Source: Lonicera japonica (Eukaryota; Streptophyta; Magnoliopsida; Dipsacales; Caprifoliaceae). From it: a stretch of DNA of 64,000 nt. The stretch lies in NCBI GenBank assembly GCA_021464415.1, contig CM038467.1, positions 35,619,226-35,683,225 on the forward strand, read 5' to 3'. The notes beneath the pieces were generated by a model. The model made no database searches and was not told where the DNA came from. It saw nothing but the letters and a program-made list of their open reading frames with translations. The translations under genes were made by a program, and so were the position numbers. This document shows, one piece after another, positions 1 to 11,317 of the stretch. Position 1 is the first letter of the stretch. Each line of letters begins with the position of its first letter.

Positions 1-642
1 CAGAAGTTCACGGTGTTGGACGATAGGAGGGTTATGTTGAGTAGGAACCAGAATGATGCCCTCACGCAGTTCGAAGCCGAAAAGAAGAGCCTCAATGAAC
101 AGCTGAAGGTAAGGAAGAAGGAGCTGGACACCGCCAACGGCCTGATATCTCGTTTGAACCAGCAGGTGGGGAGTGCTCAGGGGGAGGTGTCTTTTCTGAG
201 GTCTGATCAGCAGCGCCTGAAAGATGAAGTAGAGCGCCTGAAGAAGGAGAACTCGGACCTCAAGGCGGAGAAGGACCAGGAAATTAACGATGCCGAGCAG
301 AGGGGTTATGATCAATGCTTCGAGGAAAGCGTTGCATAGGTCAAAGCAATAAAGTCGAAGCTATACCAGGCTGGGTATGACCGGGCGCTCGATGCTGCCC
401 AGGTGCCTCCTATGAGTGAGCTGAGGGTTCCTGTTGTCATTCCTGCTGGCTTTCAGTTTGTAGTAGAGGCGCCTTCGGACAAGGAAGCAGAGGTCGGCCA
501 AGAACCTGAAGGCAGGGAGGTGGTGGAAATTCAATCCCCTGTTGGTCAGGCTGCTCATAGCCGGGTTGGTGATGGGGAACAGGCTGGAGAGGGTGAATTG
601 GAGGATATTGCTGATCATGACCCTTCCATCCCACTGGATTAG
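1..642 (+). pseudogene. 3' end of a retroelement-type coiled-coil ORF, with an internal stop
   Basis: One reading frame is open from the left window edge to 642, apart from one in-frame TAG at 337-339. The first 108 codons are highly charged and heptad-like (Lys/Glu/Gln/Leu rich, e.g. LNEQLKVRKKELD), which predicts a long coiled coil. After the TAG the same frame continues with SKLYQAGYDRALDAAQVP and an acidic tail ending DPSIPLD. Charged coiled coils with a GYD-type tail are common at the C-terminus of plant 'putative gypsy-type transposon' proteins (the PF04195 group), but that assignment is from memory. The N-terminus lies outside the window. The stop makes it probably inactive. A host coiled-coil protein pseudogene is the alternative. 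Confidence 0.45.
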
Positions 643-1487
643 GCTTTCATGTAATTTTTTTTTTTTTTCGTTAACGTTTTTGTAATGGACATTTTTTGTC
701 AAATGCTTTGCTTTTATTATATATACGTTGGGTTGATTGCGATCGAGTCAAATGCGTTGGTCTTGAAGCTCGGAGTCCCTTCTCGACTTTTAAGATTTTA
801 AAAGTTAGAATTTTAACATGGTTGATTCCATTAATATTTTTAAAATTTTAGCTTCGGTAAAAGGTCGGCACAATTGAAATATGTCATACTTGCGTTGGTG
901 TTGGGTAACAGGCTCGTTAAAGTTCGAAATATGTCAATGTTATTAACGAGCTCGGCACGATTGAATGTACTTTTTGCGGAACGCATTGCTACCCTCAGCA
1001 AATGATGTGTGCAAGATTGTTTTTCATTGTCGTCCTTCATAAGCTCGGACTGGAAAGCCACGGCCCAAAGGTGGTGCATTTCAACGTCATTAATAATTTA
1101 AACATGCTGCATAACTTGTACTTTTATCTTTAATTAAGAAAGAAGTTTAACATGGTCGATGCCACTTTTTGTTTTAAGCTCGGCTTGCCATTAAGCTCGG
1201 TTGGGATATGAAACTTTCCTCGAGTACGATTTTCTTTATGTAGTATACATCCTTTTAGCCGACTATATATCTCCTTATTTATATCAAACTTTGATCTATT
1301 CATCTATTGTAATTATGAACGCCAGTTGGCCACGTGGATTTTTTCTAATGGCCACTGGGCCAGCAGAGTGTTGGTATATTCCCAAGGTGTTTCTGGGAAT
1401 GAATATAATAATAAATGGTGAATGTCCTCTCATTTTTCAAGGATATTCATTGCACAGGGTTTTCTGACCCCCTGAGTAACTCCTACC
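643..1487. other. AT-rich non-coding stretch with scattered AAGCTCGG motifs
   Basis: No credible gene is visible. The octamer AAGCTCGG or close variants recur (near 758, 1038, 1178 and 1193, and again near 2020 and 2188). The piece 655-1145 is partly repeated at 1890-2155. This looks like the 3' untranslated or regulatory part of the element that carries the two flanking coiled-coil ORFs. Confidence 0.4.
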
Positions 1488-1497
1488 CTATATAAAA
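1488..1497 (+). promoter_or_regulatory. TATA box upstream of the ORF at 1549
   Basis: CTATATAAAA is a canonical plant TATA box. It lies about 55 bp ahead of the ATG at 1549, a spacing that fits a short 5' leader. Confidence 0.45.
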
Positions 1498-1548
1498 TCG
1501 GACTCTTTAACTGTTTTTTTTTTATTTATACCTCACAGTTCCATTTCA

Positions 1549-1770
1549 ATGGGTGATCTTAACAGTGAATCCGTTTCCGATTCTACTTCTCCGTGCGCTG
1601 AAGGAGTAGACGCTACAGAAGTGGCCAACATGTTGAGGGCCTTTCTTCGCCTTAAACGAAAACACCGTCGTCTGAAGAACAGCTATGACCGTCTTTCCGG
1701 TCGATTTCTTCGTTTGAAGGAAGGATTTGCTTCTTTCAATCCCCAGAGGCCTTCTTCAAGAGAGCTTTGA
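1549..1770 (+). pseudogene. small basic coiled-coil ORF, probably frameshifted
   Basis: The ORF starts with ATG at 1549, just downstream of the TATA box, and encodes 73 residues: a Ser/Asp-rich start (MGDLNSESVSDS), then an Arg/Lys/Leu-rich helical part (LRLKRKHRRLKNSYDRL). It stops at 1768-1770. A second frame continues the same kind of helical, charged peptide (DKINKQLEKVMRVLEVEP) to about 1860, so the original protein was probably longer and a frameshift near 1755 cut it. The trailing sequence resembles that behind the first ORF (see the repeat entry). The family is not recognised. A retroelement accessory ORF is the most likely origin. Confidence 0.35.
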
Positions 1771-1889
1771 CAAAATTAATAAACAACTCGAGAAGGTCAT
1801 GAGGGTCCTCGAAGTTGAACCATTAAGGCTCTTCACACCGAAGGAATCTTTGAAGAAAGCCTCTCTTTTTTTTTTATCAATCTTTTTAC

Positions 1890-2155
1890 TCTTTTTGTAA
1901 TGGACTTTTTTTATCAAATGCATGCTTTCTTTCATATGTTTTGTTGGTTTCATTTTGTCGGAATGTACTGTGAAGAATTTATTAGCTTCAGATGGTGTTA
2001 ATAAGCTTGCTAATGTACTAAGCTCGGACTACTGATATGCAATTTCAACGTTACTAATAATTTTAACATGCTTCAAAACTTAAACTTTTGATCTTTAATT
2101 AACAAAGATGCTGATAAGAAAGAAGCTAAGCTTCACAACCTTGATTCGCTTAATA
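1890..2155 (+). repeat. second copy of a 3' module also present at about 655-1145
   Basis: Both copies begin with a T-run followed by TTTTTGTAATGGAC and a TCAAATGC-like string just behind an ORF end. Both later contain the series AATAATTT, AACATGCT and TCTTTAATTAA. The second copy is shorter. The duplication links the two coiled-coil ORFs to one element family. Confidence 0.5.
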
Positions 2156-2159
2156 AGTT

Positions 2160-4070
2160 TGGCATTTATTAAAAATTAATATGCATAGAAGCTCGGTCTT
2201 TTTCCGACCATCGTGCTTTATGATCTCGGATCTGAATTGAGTTCGACATAATTTTTTTATGGAAAAAATTAGAAAAATAATAGAACAAATTTCTTAATGC
2301 AATCGTAATTTTATAAGTCTCGCACAATCCAACAAAAACACTTATTACAATTACATATTAGTATATTACACTTTCTCTCCAGATTTTATTTTTTTCAAAT
2401 ATTGCAAGACATCTTCAATCATAATCTCGCTAAAAATGTGTACGTGTCTAAACAATCACTTATGAAGTCATCTCCATTTCTATTAAGGCGTGGAAAAATA
2501 AATACGAAAAAATCTCTCTCTACAATTCTGTTTTCTCTCTCTACATTTTCTTATTCTGGTGCTTCTCTCTAAATTATCTTCTAGATCTCTTCACCTCTAA
2601 ACTCTTACTCTAGAATTTCTGTTCCTCTCCCCAATTTCTCTATATTCCTTCATTACTCTGCTTTATTATTTTAGGTTCAGGATCTGTTCAAGCCAGATCC
2701 TGACATAAACACTCATTTTTTTCCCTCTTTCAAGGACACCAAATTTGGGGGTAAAATCGAACCCATACAGTTTCGTGTTGTGCTTTGAGCCGCCTCACAG
2801 AAAGAAAAATGCGAAGTGACAGAAAGAGGATTGACTACCTTTGAGCTTTATCACAGACAGAGGATTTTTGTAGGTGATGAAGCAATGAATGACGGGAGAG
2901 TGTTAACACTCGTACAGAGATAGGTCGCCAGCAATAGTGTGCGTTGCGCCTAGTGGGTAGGGTTGAAGGAGAGATGGAGAAAGAGATCCACCAGTGGAGA
3001 TGGAGAACGACAGAGCCAGGCGGTGGAGCCGGAGATGATGGGAACAACAGTGGGGATGGGAGTGTTTCAGAGCACGGTAATAGGGAAAACAATGGTGTGT
3101 TTGAATCCCCTGTTGTTCTTATTATTTTTTTATTTTATGGGTTTAGTTCATTTTTAATTTAACTTTATTAGTTTAATTAATTAAAATTATGGTTGTTAAT
3201 TGGAGGGTGGTAAAGGAGGGTGTTTGTGATAAATTTTTAAAAAGTTGGGGGTGTAAGGTGTAAAGGGTGTTTGTGACAAAAAATGGGGGTGCATTTATCA
3301 GCCCCCTTTGTTTAGTTTTCTTTTGTAGTCGGGTTATTGAAAAATAAGACTTGTATAAAAAAGTTTTATATAAAAAAATCAGGAAATAATATTTAATTGA
3401 CAGAGTAATTTTAACAAATATAATTACATATTCAAAACCTATTTATTAATAAAATGCACATACTTATTTTTTTGGAGTTATGCGAAATTAAGTTTGCACT
3501 CCTTATTTTCTAAAACATTACTATGTATTTTTGTTTATTTGACGTTATTTTAAAGTTTTATGAATGAAACATAAGAATATACTTGTTAAAAAATATAAAC
3601 ACATCATGCAAAACAAATTTGCATTAAATTTTTTTGATTGCAAAGTTAAGTTTGCACTCAGTCAAATCTCTTATTTTAAAACACAATTGATAATTAGGCC
3701 CGTATGTTATAATGATAATGATATTTAGGCCCTTATTTCTAAAAAATATTATTCATTGAATTTTTTGCGAAAAACATTTTCATACAAGGCCTTTTACCTC
3801 ATTTCTAGTTTGCCCCCCTTTTATATTATTAATTGCGATTATGCAACAATTTTTTTTAAAAATGTCTATCATTTTAATCGTGTAGTGTTTGACATAAAAA
3901 TTGTGTGTAAAGAAATGAATGTTTAGCTAAATAAGTTATTGTTTGACACAAGAATTGATTAAGTACATTTTTGTAGAATTTCAAAATATGTTAAGTAAAT
4001 TGACAAAGTAAAAATTACGTGATCCAACCTGAGAGTATTCATAATAGTAATTATGAAAAAAAAAAAAAGA
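2160..4070. other. AT-rich intergenic DNA without a recognisable gene
   Basis: Short open frames near 2835-3160 lie on both strands and match nothing I recognise. The segment of about 2690-3310 carries degenerate inverted end motifs (ACATAAACACTC at the left, GGGGGTGCATTTATC at the right) and may be an old MITE, but no target duplication could be fixed. The rest is AT-rich with homopolymer runs. Confidence 0.4.
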
Positions 4071-4088
4071 AGCATGCGTTTATATATA

Positions 4089-4118
4089 CTAGTTTTTCTG
4101 CACGTGTTGCACATGGTT
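4089..4118 (-). mobile_element. Helitron-like 3' terminus (minus orientation)
   Basis: Read on the minus strand, the sequence has an imperfect short hairpin (CATGT GCA ACACG), a roughly 10-nt gap and then CTAG followed by T. That is the usual Helitron 3' end (hairpin plus CTRR before a T target). The element would extend rightwards. Its 5' TC end was not found and no helicase ORF is present, so this is at best a non-autonomous or truncated copy. Confidence 0.35.
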
Positions 4119-4119
4119 C

Positions 4120-5268
4120 TAGTGTTTGCCAAAGGTTGTTTAGCTCATCAATAAATACATACTAAGAATTGGATAATCAGTGTGAAGTGTAAAATAGAAA
4201 ATTCGTCCAAAACAAAAAAGCTTGTTAGGTATATGGATAATCAGTGTCAAGTGTAAAATTCAATTAACAAATATAAGAAAATCACATAATCGGTCTACTA
4301 TAGAAAGATGTTGTTGATACACGATAAAAATAATCAGTTTAATCTAGCAAAATAGCCTTAATGGATTACAAAAGGTGGCATAAAAAAGAGAAAAAAAATA
4401 GAAAATCTTCTACGCAAATATCTTAGTTTTCAGGATATTCATATTTGGCACTCTGAAATCATAAATTCTCTTTCCATAACTTTTCCTAATTAATTTTATT
4501 GTTCGATACATTAGATGTCAATGATGAAGGCTAGCTAGGAAGTCGCAATAGGAAACCAATGATCGACGAAGAAACCAATTACATTTCATATATAATTTTC
4601 CATAAAAGTAAACATATGTTCCAATTATGACAATTTATATGAATTTTAACTTATGTCAAGAAATATATATCCAACCATATCGAAGAAGATTTCACGATCA
4701 TTAAAAATTCCAAAAGACAAATCAGCAATCAAATTGGTGCAATTTCGTGTGGAACATTTGTCAGTGAGCAACATCACTAAGCAAGAACTAATGGATTGTT
4801 TTAGTTCCATAAATGTTTGTGTCGTATATATATAAGTTTGTCGAAAGACTGAATTGAACCGCGATCGATAATTCCATTTAGGCTACATTTCGTACATAAA
4901 AACAGAGCTTTAATTAATGGCTAAATCTTGAAAAGGTATCAGTAGAACCCAGGCAAAAATATATATATATATATACGTATAAAGAACAGCCTTAGAGTTT
5001 AGACAAAACCAGGAGCTGAGAAGAACCGGTGTAAGGCGTGTTCAGACTAGAAACCTCACGTCCAAAAAAATAAAAAGACTAGTCCACAAAAAACCAAAAC
5101 TAAAAGTCTTAACAAATCTAGATTACCTTTGCAAGTATATGCCACCAGTGAAAATTGGAAATCAAGAACAAAGAGAAAATGGAAAGAGAATCAGATATAT
5201 ATAGAAATAGAACTTATTTTCCTCGAAAGGTATTCGAGAACAACACTACATCACATGCTAAACAAAAT
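4120..5268. other. AT-rich spacer, nothing recognised
   Basis: No gene, RNA or defined repeat is seen. Small ORFs near 4653 and 5155 are low-complexity Lys/Asn/Ile-rich translations of AT-rich DNA. Confidence 0.4.
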
Positions 5269-5857
5269 AACAATTCATGTCTATATATAATAGCTAGCTA
5301 CAACACAAACAATTTGAAGGACACACTTAAGATTGCTATACGCTAACATACTACAGCAGAAATACTTTCATCAAATAGAAAGAAAGAAGTTGCTAAATGA
5401 GTAGCTTCTCCGATAACACCCTAAAACTTGTATATCGCCACATACTTGAAAACTGGCTCTTGCATCTTGGAATCAACGTGTCCCGCCTTCAAAAAATATT
5501 TAGGACAAAATGGTGGATAAATTTCATTAGTTAAAGCCACTACGCATATGATATATTCATTGACGAATAAATAACAATTCATGTTTATATATAATAGCCA
5601 GCTACAACACAAACAATTTGAAGGACACACTTAAGATTGCTATACGCTAACATACTACAGCGAAAATACTTTCATGAAGAAAGAAGTTCTAAAGTGATAC
5701 GTAGATGCTCTGACAATAGCCCAAAACTTGTACATCATTGTGCACTTGAAAACAGGCACGCTCGATCTTGCATCTTGGAATCATCGTGTCTTGCCTTCAA
5801 AAACGATTTTAGATAAAATGGTGGATAAATGTCATTTGTTAAAGCAATTAAACATAT
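5269..5857. repeat. 304-bp tandem duplication
   Basis: Copy 1 starts at 5269 and copy 2 at 5573, both with AACAATTCATGT. They share long blocks (AATTTGAAGGACACACTTAA, TTGCATCTTGGAATCA, AAAATGGTGGATAAAT). Both keep an open minus-strand stretch encoding similar peptides (ALTNEIYPPF in one, ALTNDIYPPF in the other, then FLKA and DSKMQ). The pair lies about 0.4 kb beyond the 3' end of the receptor-like pseudogene. Whether it was an untranslated exon of that locus or an unrelated repeat cannot be told. Confidence 0.7.
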
Positions 5858-6265
5858 GCTTGAACAGCTTCTATGTAAACATGGCCGTGTGGTGAATATT
5901 TTTTCATAGGATTCATATTTCAATGACAAATTTATTAAATATCAATTGCCAGAGGATGTAATATGGTCAAAGAAGCAAAGTAGAGAAAATATAAGACTGA
6001 AGAAACATTTTTCAACTATAAGTTAATTTTAATTTTTTCATAAAGATGAATAAATGGTTCGCACAACAAGCGATCACAGGATAGTAAATAAGATTTAATG
6101 TTGATAATGGATTACATTGAAATTAGCATTTTCCTTAAAATTTGTAAAATTCAAACATGGCTCCTTACGTGGGACATAGACTTGTTGTATCTTAGTGTTT
6201 TCGAATGATAGCAACATGAGTAACATGCAAAGGGAGGTAATAAAAAAGTAGAAGATACTAACCAA

Positions 6266-9200
6266 TTATCCCCGAACCTTCCTTTGCAATCTTGCCATAT
6301 TTACTGCTACTGTCACATAGAGCCAATCTTTTATCTTGTCCAAAAGCTTCAAATAGGCGTATCTCCATGACCTTCGAAGCAATAACGGAACGAAGAATCC
6401 CCAAAAGCCAACAGCAAAACCAAGAACAACACTTACATATAACCCAATTGTTACAAGTCTATCATTGTCTTCTTCATTAGTCTTGTCTTTGCCATGATTA
6501 GTAGAGGGAAGAAGCGAAGCCGATTCATCTTCTCCAGGGCACTTATTTGGCAGTGGAGACCCACAAAGTTCACGATTTCCAGCATACACTGAGCCATCGA
6601 AGCTCTGGAGTTGAGTGCTTGATGGAATTTTGCCCGAAAAATTGTTACTTGACAAGTCCAAGACACAAAGAAAATTCAAACTAGCAAGGCCCATAGGAAT
6701 CTCACCAGAAAGTTGGTTCTCGGATAAGTCAAGTACTTCTAACTTCTCTATTTGACCAATCTCTTGAATGATTTTTCCCTTCAAATTGTTTCTTGAAAGG
6801 TTCAGGGAAATTAATCCTGTAAGACTTGCAAGCTCTTGAGGAATTTTTCCGACTAGCTTATTGCTAGCTAGAAAGATCGATGCATTTTAATAGTCCCAAA
6901 GTACTTCTATATTCTAACACTTTTCCTTTCCATTGCACCAAAGCAGCAGCCATGTAGACACTGAACCTTTGTTCGACAAAGTAAGTGAATTCTTGTGTTT
7001 CATCTCCAAAATACATGGTGGCGCTTGAATTCTTTGTTTGGATTAACGAATATAATTTGTTGAAGCATTGTGGAATGTTTCCTGATATTTTGTTTTGAGA
7101 GAGGTCCAAGACTTGAGTGCTGTTAAGACTACATATGCTAGGAGGTATGTTTCCGCCCAACTCATTCCTTCGGAAACTAAGGACATTTAAACCTCTTAGG
7201 TGTGTCCCTATCCAAGCAGGTATTTTTCCAGATAACTTATTTTCACTCATGTCAATAACTTCCAAGCATGTACAGTTATTCAAAGATGAAGGGAGCTCCC
7301 CTATGAAATTATTGTTACGCAAGCTTAACAATTGAAGCACATTTAGGAAGCCAAAAGAGGATGGAATTCTCCCAGAGAAATTATTATTTGCCAAGTCAAG
7401 AATTTTTAAACGTCTCGCGGAGATCCAACAGTCCGGAACTTCACTTGATAGTAGGTTATTTGAGAGATCAAGATAGCGTAAGAACTTGATCACATTTTTG
7501 CACAATGAAATAATCGATCCAGTGAACTTATTTTTAGAGAGATTTAATGCTGACGCATTGTGAGGAAGTAAAGGTATTGGACCATCAAAACTATTAGAAT
7601 GGAAGTCGATTGTTAGAAAAGTGGCAAACTTGAGTGATAAATCAGGTAGCATACCATGGATTTGATTATCAGAGATATTTAGGTATTGCAATCTTGGTGA
7701 GAGATCCCAAAACCAGTGAGGAATTGTATCAGAAATTCCGGCACTAGAGATGTCAGGAGCTTCAATATTATTTTGAGATCGAAGCCACTCTGGAAAATGT
7801 GGTCCCAATTTGCAATTACAAAGGTTGACAAAATCCAACTGAAAAAGAGGAGCCCAATTAGAGCTGAACTCCAAAGTAAGCAAGTTAGAAGACAGGTCTA
7901 AAAACGTCAAGTTCGAAAGTTGCCCAATGCTTTCAGGAAGTTTCCCTTTTAGCTTATTGTGGCCAAGAGACAAGTATGTCAACAAAGGAAATGATGTTAG
8001 GTGAGGAAATGGCCCATTCAGTTCATTATCGAACAAGTCAAGAACAGAAAGAGGAGAAGTTTGACAAAAACTTTTAGGGAAAGAACCTTGCAATTTATTA
8101 GAACTAAGCCACAATTCCTTCAAAGATGAAAATCTTGTAAAATCAGGTAATGAACCACGAAATTCGTTTAATCTTAAATCTAAAGTCTCCAATGAGTTCT
8201 TTGATGCAATCAATGTTTGGAAAAGATCAGGAAGTTGTCCTACTAAATTGTTTTCGAATAGGGATAGTGATCGTAAACAACTTAAATTCTTAAATGATTT
8301 TGGAATTTCACATTCGAGGGAAGCAAAAGAAAGATCAAGAGTTTCGAGGGATATCATATTCCCGAAAGCATCAGGAATAGAACCTCCTAAAGGATTACGA
8401 TACATATAAATTACAACAAGGGTACTACAGAAATTGAACAACCAATTGTAAGTCGAAGAAGAAGCGAAACTGTTACCACTCAGATCAACTGCAGCAAGAG
8501 GAATAGAAGATAAGTTTGTTAAGAGAAGTGAGGAAGGATTGATTCCAGGGAGTCCGCAGTAAGTCAGGCCTAATTCTGTTAAGAAAGAAAGCTTATTAAT
8601 GGGTTGCAACCAATTGATCTTCCCGAGGTCCACATAACTTATGTCAAACTGCCGTAATAAACGAAGATCAGAAAGCCACTCTAGGTTTTCAACACTCAAT
8701 ACTGATGGGTAACTATGTCCCAAGCGGAGAGAGCGCAACTTGGTAAGATTACCAATCTGATGAGGAATTGCTCCAAAAAAGTTATTATATTGCAGATTCA
8801 GGTATCGTAAACTGTGTAGCGAACCAATGAAATTTGGAATACGACTCTCTCCAAATTTATTAAAACTGAGATCTAAATATGTCAAATGTTGCAAGTCAAG
8901 CAATGAAGGATTGATCTCACCTCTTAAAGGCTCGAAAATATATTCTTCATTTTGTAAATCAAGACTGATAACATGACCAGTACGGTTGCTACATTTGACG
9001 CCTCTCCATCTGCAACAATCTCTTTTGTCTTCTTCGTTCCCCCAAGAAGAGAGAATGCCACCATTATCTACAATGCCTTTTTTAAACTCGAGTAAAGCTT
9101 CTCTCTCGTTCTGCATGCACCCCCTCTTCACTGTGCCATCTCCTCCTACCAAAGTGACTCCAGAAACTAGTTTGTTGCATGGTAGCAACAAAACCAGGAC

Positions 9201-9320
9201 AACGTAAAAACATGTGTGTTCAAAGAACAAGTTTGTTGAATTATCATTTTCGAAACCATTACTATTACGATGAGGATTTAGAGATGGTGTTTTGTAGTTC
9301 CCTTCAGCCCATGTAATCAA
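6266..9320 (-). pseudogene. EIX-type leucine-rich-repeat receptor-like protein, frameshifted
   Basis: Receptor-like proteins (RLPs) sit in the plasma membrane and detect microbial or developmental ligands. They lack a kinase and signal through partners of the SOBIR1/BAK1 type. The long frame (818 codons, 6864-9320) has a hydrophobic leader (about residues 38-48), an LRRNT cap between C68 and C110 with the CCRW motif, many LxxLxLSxNxLxGxIP repeats, and an island segment ending ALVQWKGKVLEY. The frame then meets TAG at 6864-6866. The missing repeats and tail continue in another frame (6266-6784): two LRRs, an acidic stretch, a transmembrane segment (GLYVSVVLGFAVGFWGFF) and the short basic tail typical of EIX-like RLPs. 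The cause is GCTA doubled at 6863-6870; one copy keeps the frame. The joined length is near 1015 aa, normal for the family. The long frame has no ATG before the leader. It begins at TTG after a TAG, while ATGs at 9257-9259 and 9245-9247 are out of frame, so a second lesion near the start is likely. Confidence 0.9.
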
Positions 9321-10433
9321 CTACTATATATATGCAATCATAGAGGAAATTCTAAGGAAAAGTCTTAGCAAGCTAGTACATATTTTCCATTTGATCATGA
9401 TTACGTTTCACACTATGTGTTACCTTTTGTTTTGATTCCTATGCATTGCGGTTTGTTTGTACCCAAATGAGTTGTACCATTATTTCTATCAAAAATATAT
9501 ATATAAATGAAAGTGGAACTCTAATTAAGTGATCGTTTTGTTCGAGTTTTGATTTGTTCCTCTAATTTTATATTGGTAAATTCACACAAGAAGGTTCTTA
9601 TAGTTTGTGCCAAGAGGGTGAATTTTTAGTTGATATGACTCAAACTTTCCATGTAAAATTACTATTTTAAATTCGAGGAATGAACAAATATTCAAACCAA
9701 ACGAGCACTTGATGCTTTCCTTTAGAACAGTTGATGTTTGAGTATTATTTTCATGGTGGCAAATCCCAATATTTGCATCGTTAGAATTCGTATTTACATG
9801 CTTTTCTTTTTTTCTGTTTTTTCATTTTAAGGGAGAGGAATAGAAAAATCCAAAAGGTTATTAAAAATATAATTAAAATTAAAAGAATTCAATACTGTAT
9901 AACATGTCTATACGTAATAAAATAATATTATTATTATAATCTTTAAAAATCTAGCAGGGCCTACGACCCCCCCCCCCCCCCCCTCTGTTTCTCTTACGCG
10001 TCCGCCTGATGATACACGCTGGCTTGAATTCATCCCACCCAACCCATGTTATCTGGTTCCACATATGGCTGATTTTTTCAAAAATTCCTTAATTAATTAT
10101 TAGGAACTAAAGCCTTGTTTTTATCTTTTGCACACAAGTTTCAAGATGAATGGTAAGTGTACTCATTTCGTAAGATAGACGTCGCAAGTTGTTCACAATA
10201 AATTGGAGAAATTGAGGTGATCTGTCCAGATTATTTTTTGCTTAGAGTTGACACCGGTGCCCGGGGGGGAATGATTTTATTACAATAGAATATCATATAT
10301 GGTGTACAGATAATTTTCTTATGGTTGATGATGGGATGTGTGCTGCAAACCATTCGAGTTGGTTCGCAAAGCTAACAAATTAAGATTGAGCCATCTGTTA
10401 AGGTTAGTTCATTAAATGAGTTGTACCTAAGTT
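9321..10433. other. upstream region of the receptor-like pseudogene
   Basis: AT-rich DNA without an ORF of interest. It contains a C17 homopolymer at 9967-9983. No promoter element could be tied to the pseudogene with confidence. Confidence 0.4.
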
Positions 10434-11309
10434 CATCAACGGAGCCAGTAAGGGACAAGCGGGGGCGAGCCGCCCCCTTAGTTGGTTTTGATTTTTTTTT
10501 TACTATATATGGGATATTTTTTGAAAATAATAATAATAATATATACAGAGACTTTTATGCAGAAATATAACTTGAGGGTATCTAAGTGTAAAACAAAATT
10601 AAAACTTTGATGAAACAACCTACTCAGTGACTCACAGTTTTCACTTAATTTCTCACTTCTCTCACTCTCGGGTTCCCATCTCTCTCTTTACTCCACAAGC
10701 TCCTCCGCTGCTCCACTCCTCTATACTGCCATGGCACCATCACTCCATGCCACCATTGCTTTACCTCCACTCCTTCACGACTCCACAGTGCCGGTGCACT
10801 ACCACTGTGCTGCTCTTTACTTCTCCACAACAAGCTCCTCCACTCTTAGGTAATATTTATGGATTTACTTTTCAAAATTAGGGATTAAATTATTTCTTGA
10901 TTAGTTGCATAATATTAGTTTCTTTATTAATTCCATAATATTAAGTGTATTTCTTGAACTATTGATTAATTGTTAAATATTTGTGATTTAGATCTAAACC
11001 CCTAATTATTGAATATTAACTCTATTGTTGATTTATTACATGATTTTAGTTCTATTATTAACCAGTTTGATAATATTAGTTGATTTAGGTCTAAACTCCT
11101 AATTGTTGAATGTTAGTTTTATTGTTGAATGGGAAAAACCGTAGAATGATATTTGTAATTTCTCGTAATTGTTTGCATTTTCTATTTCAGTTGTATGAAT
11201 TATTATTATTAATGTTATTATGTTTGCTTTAAAATTTTAAGACTTTAAATATAATTTAGTATGTTTTGAATTTTGTCCCCACTTGATCAAAATCCTGACT
11301 CCGACACTG
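10434..11309. mobile_element. non-autonomous hAT-type element with imperfect 8-bp target duplication
   Basis: The left end CATCAACGGAGCCAG pairs with the right end read in reverse, CAGTGTCGGAGTCAG (11 of 15 matching). The flanks are CCTAAGTT (10426-10433) and CCTAAGTC (11310-11317), seven of eight identical. 8-bp duplications and CA..TG ends are hAT features. There is no transposase frame. The element resembles the shorter one at 29189-29541 in its terminal CGGAGCCAG core. Confidence 0.6.
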
Positions 11310-11317
11310 CCTAAGTC

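Noticed and set aside
2835..3162. Overlapping 60-85 aa ORFs on both strands
   Set aside because: Three frames are open at once because the DNA lacks stops locally; none shows family features.
6864..9320. 818-aa receptor-like ORF as an intact gene
   Set aside because: It lacks the last repeats, membrane segment and tail, which are found downstream in another frame, and it has no ATG before the leader.
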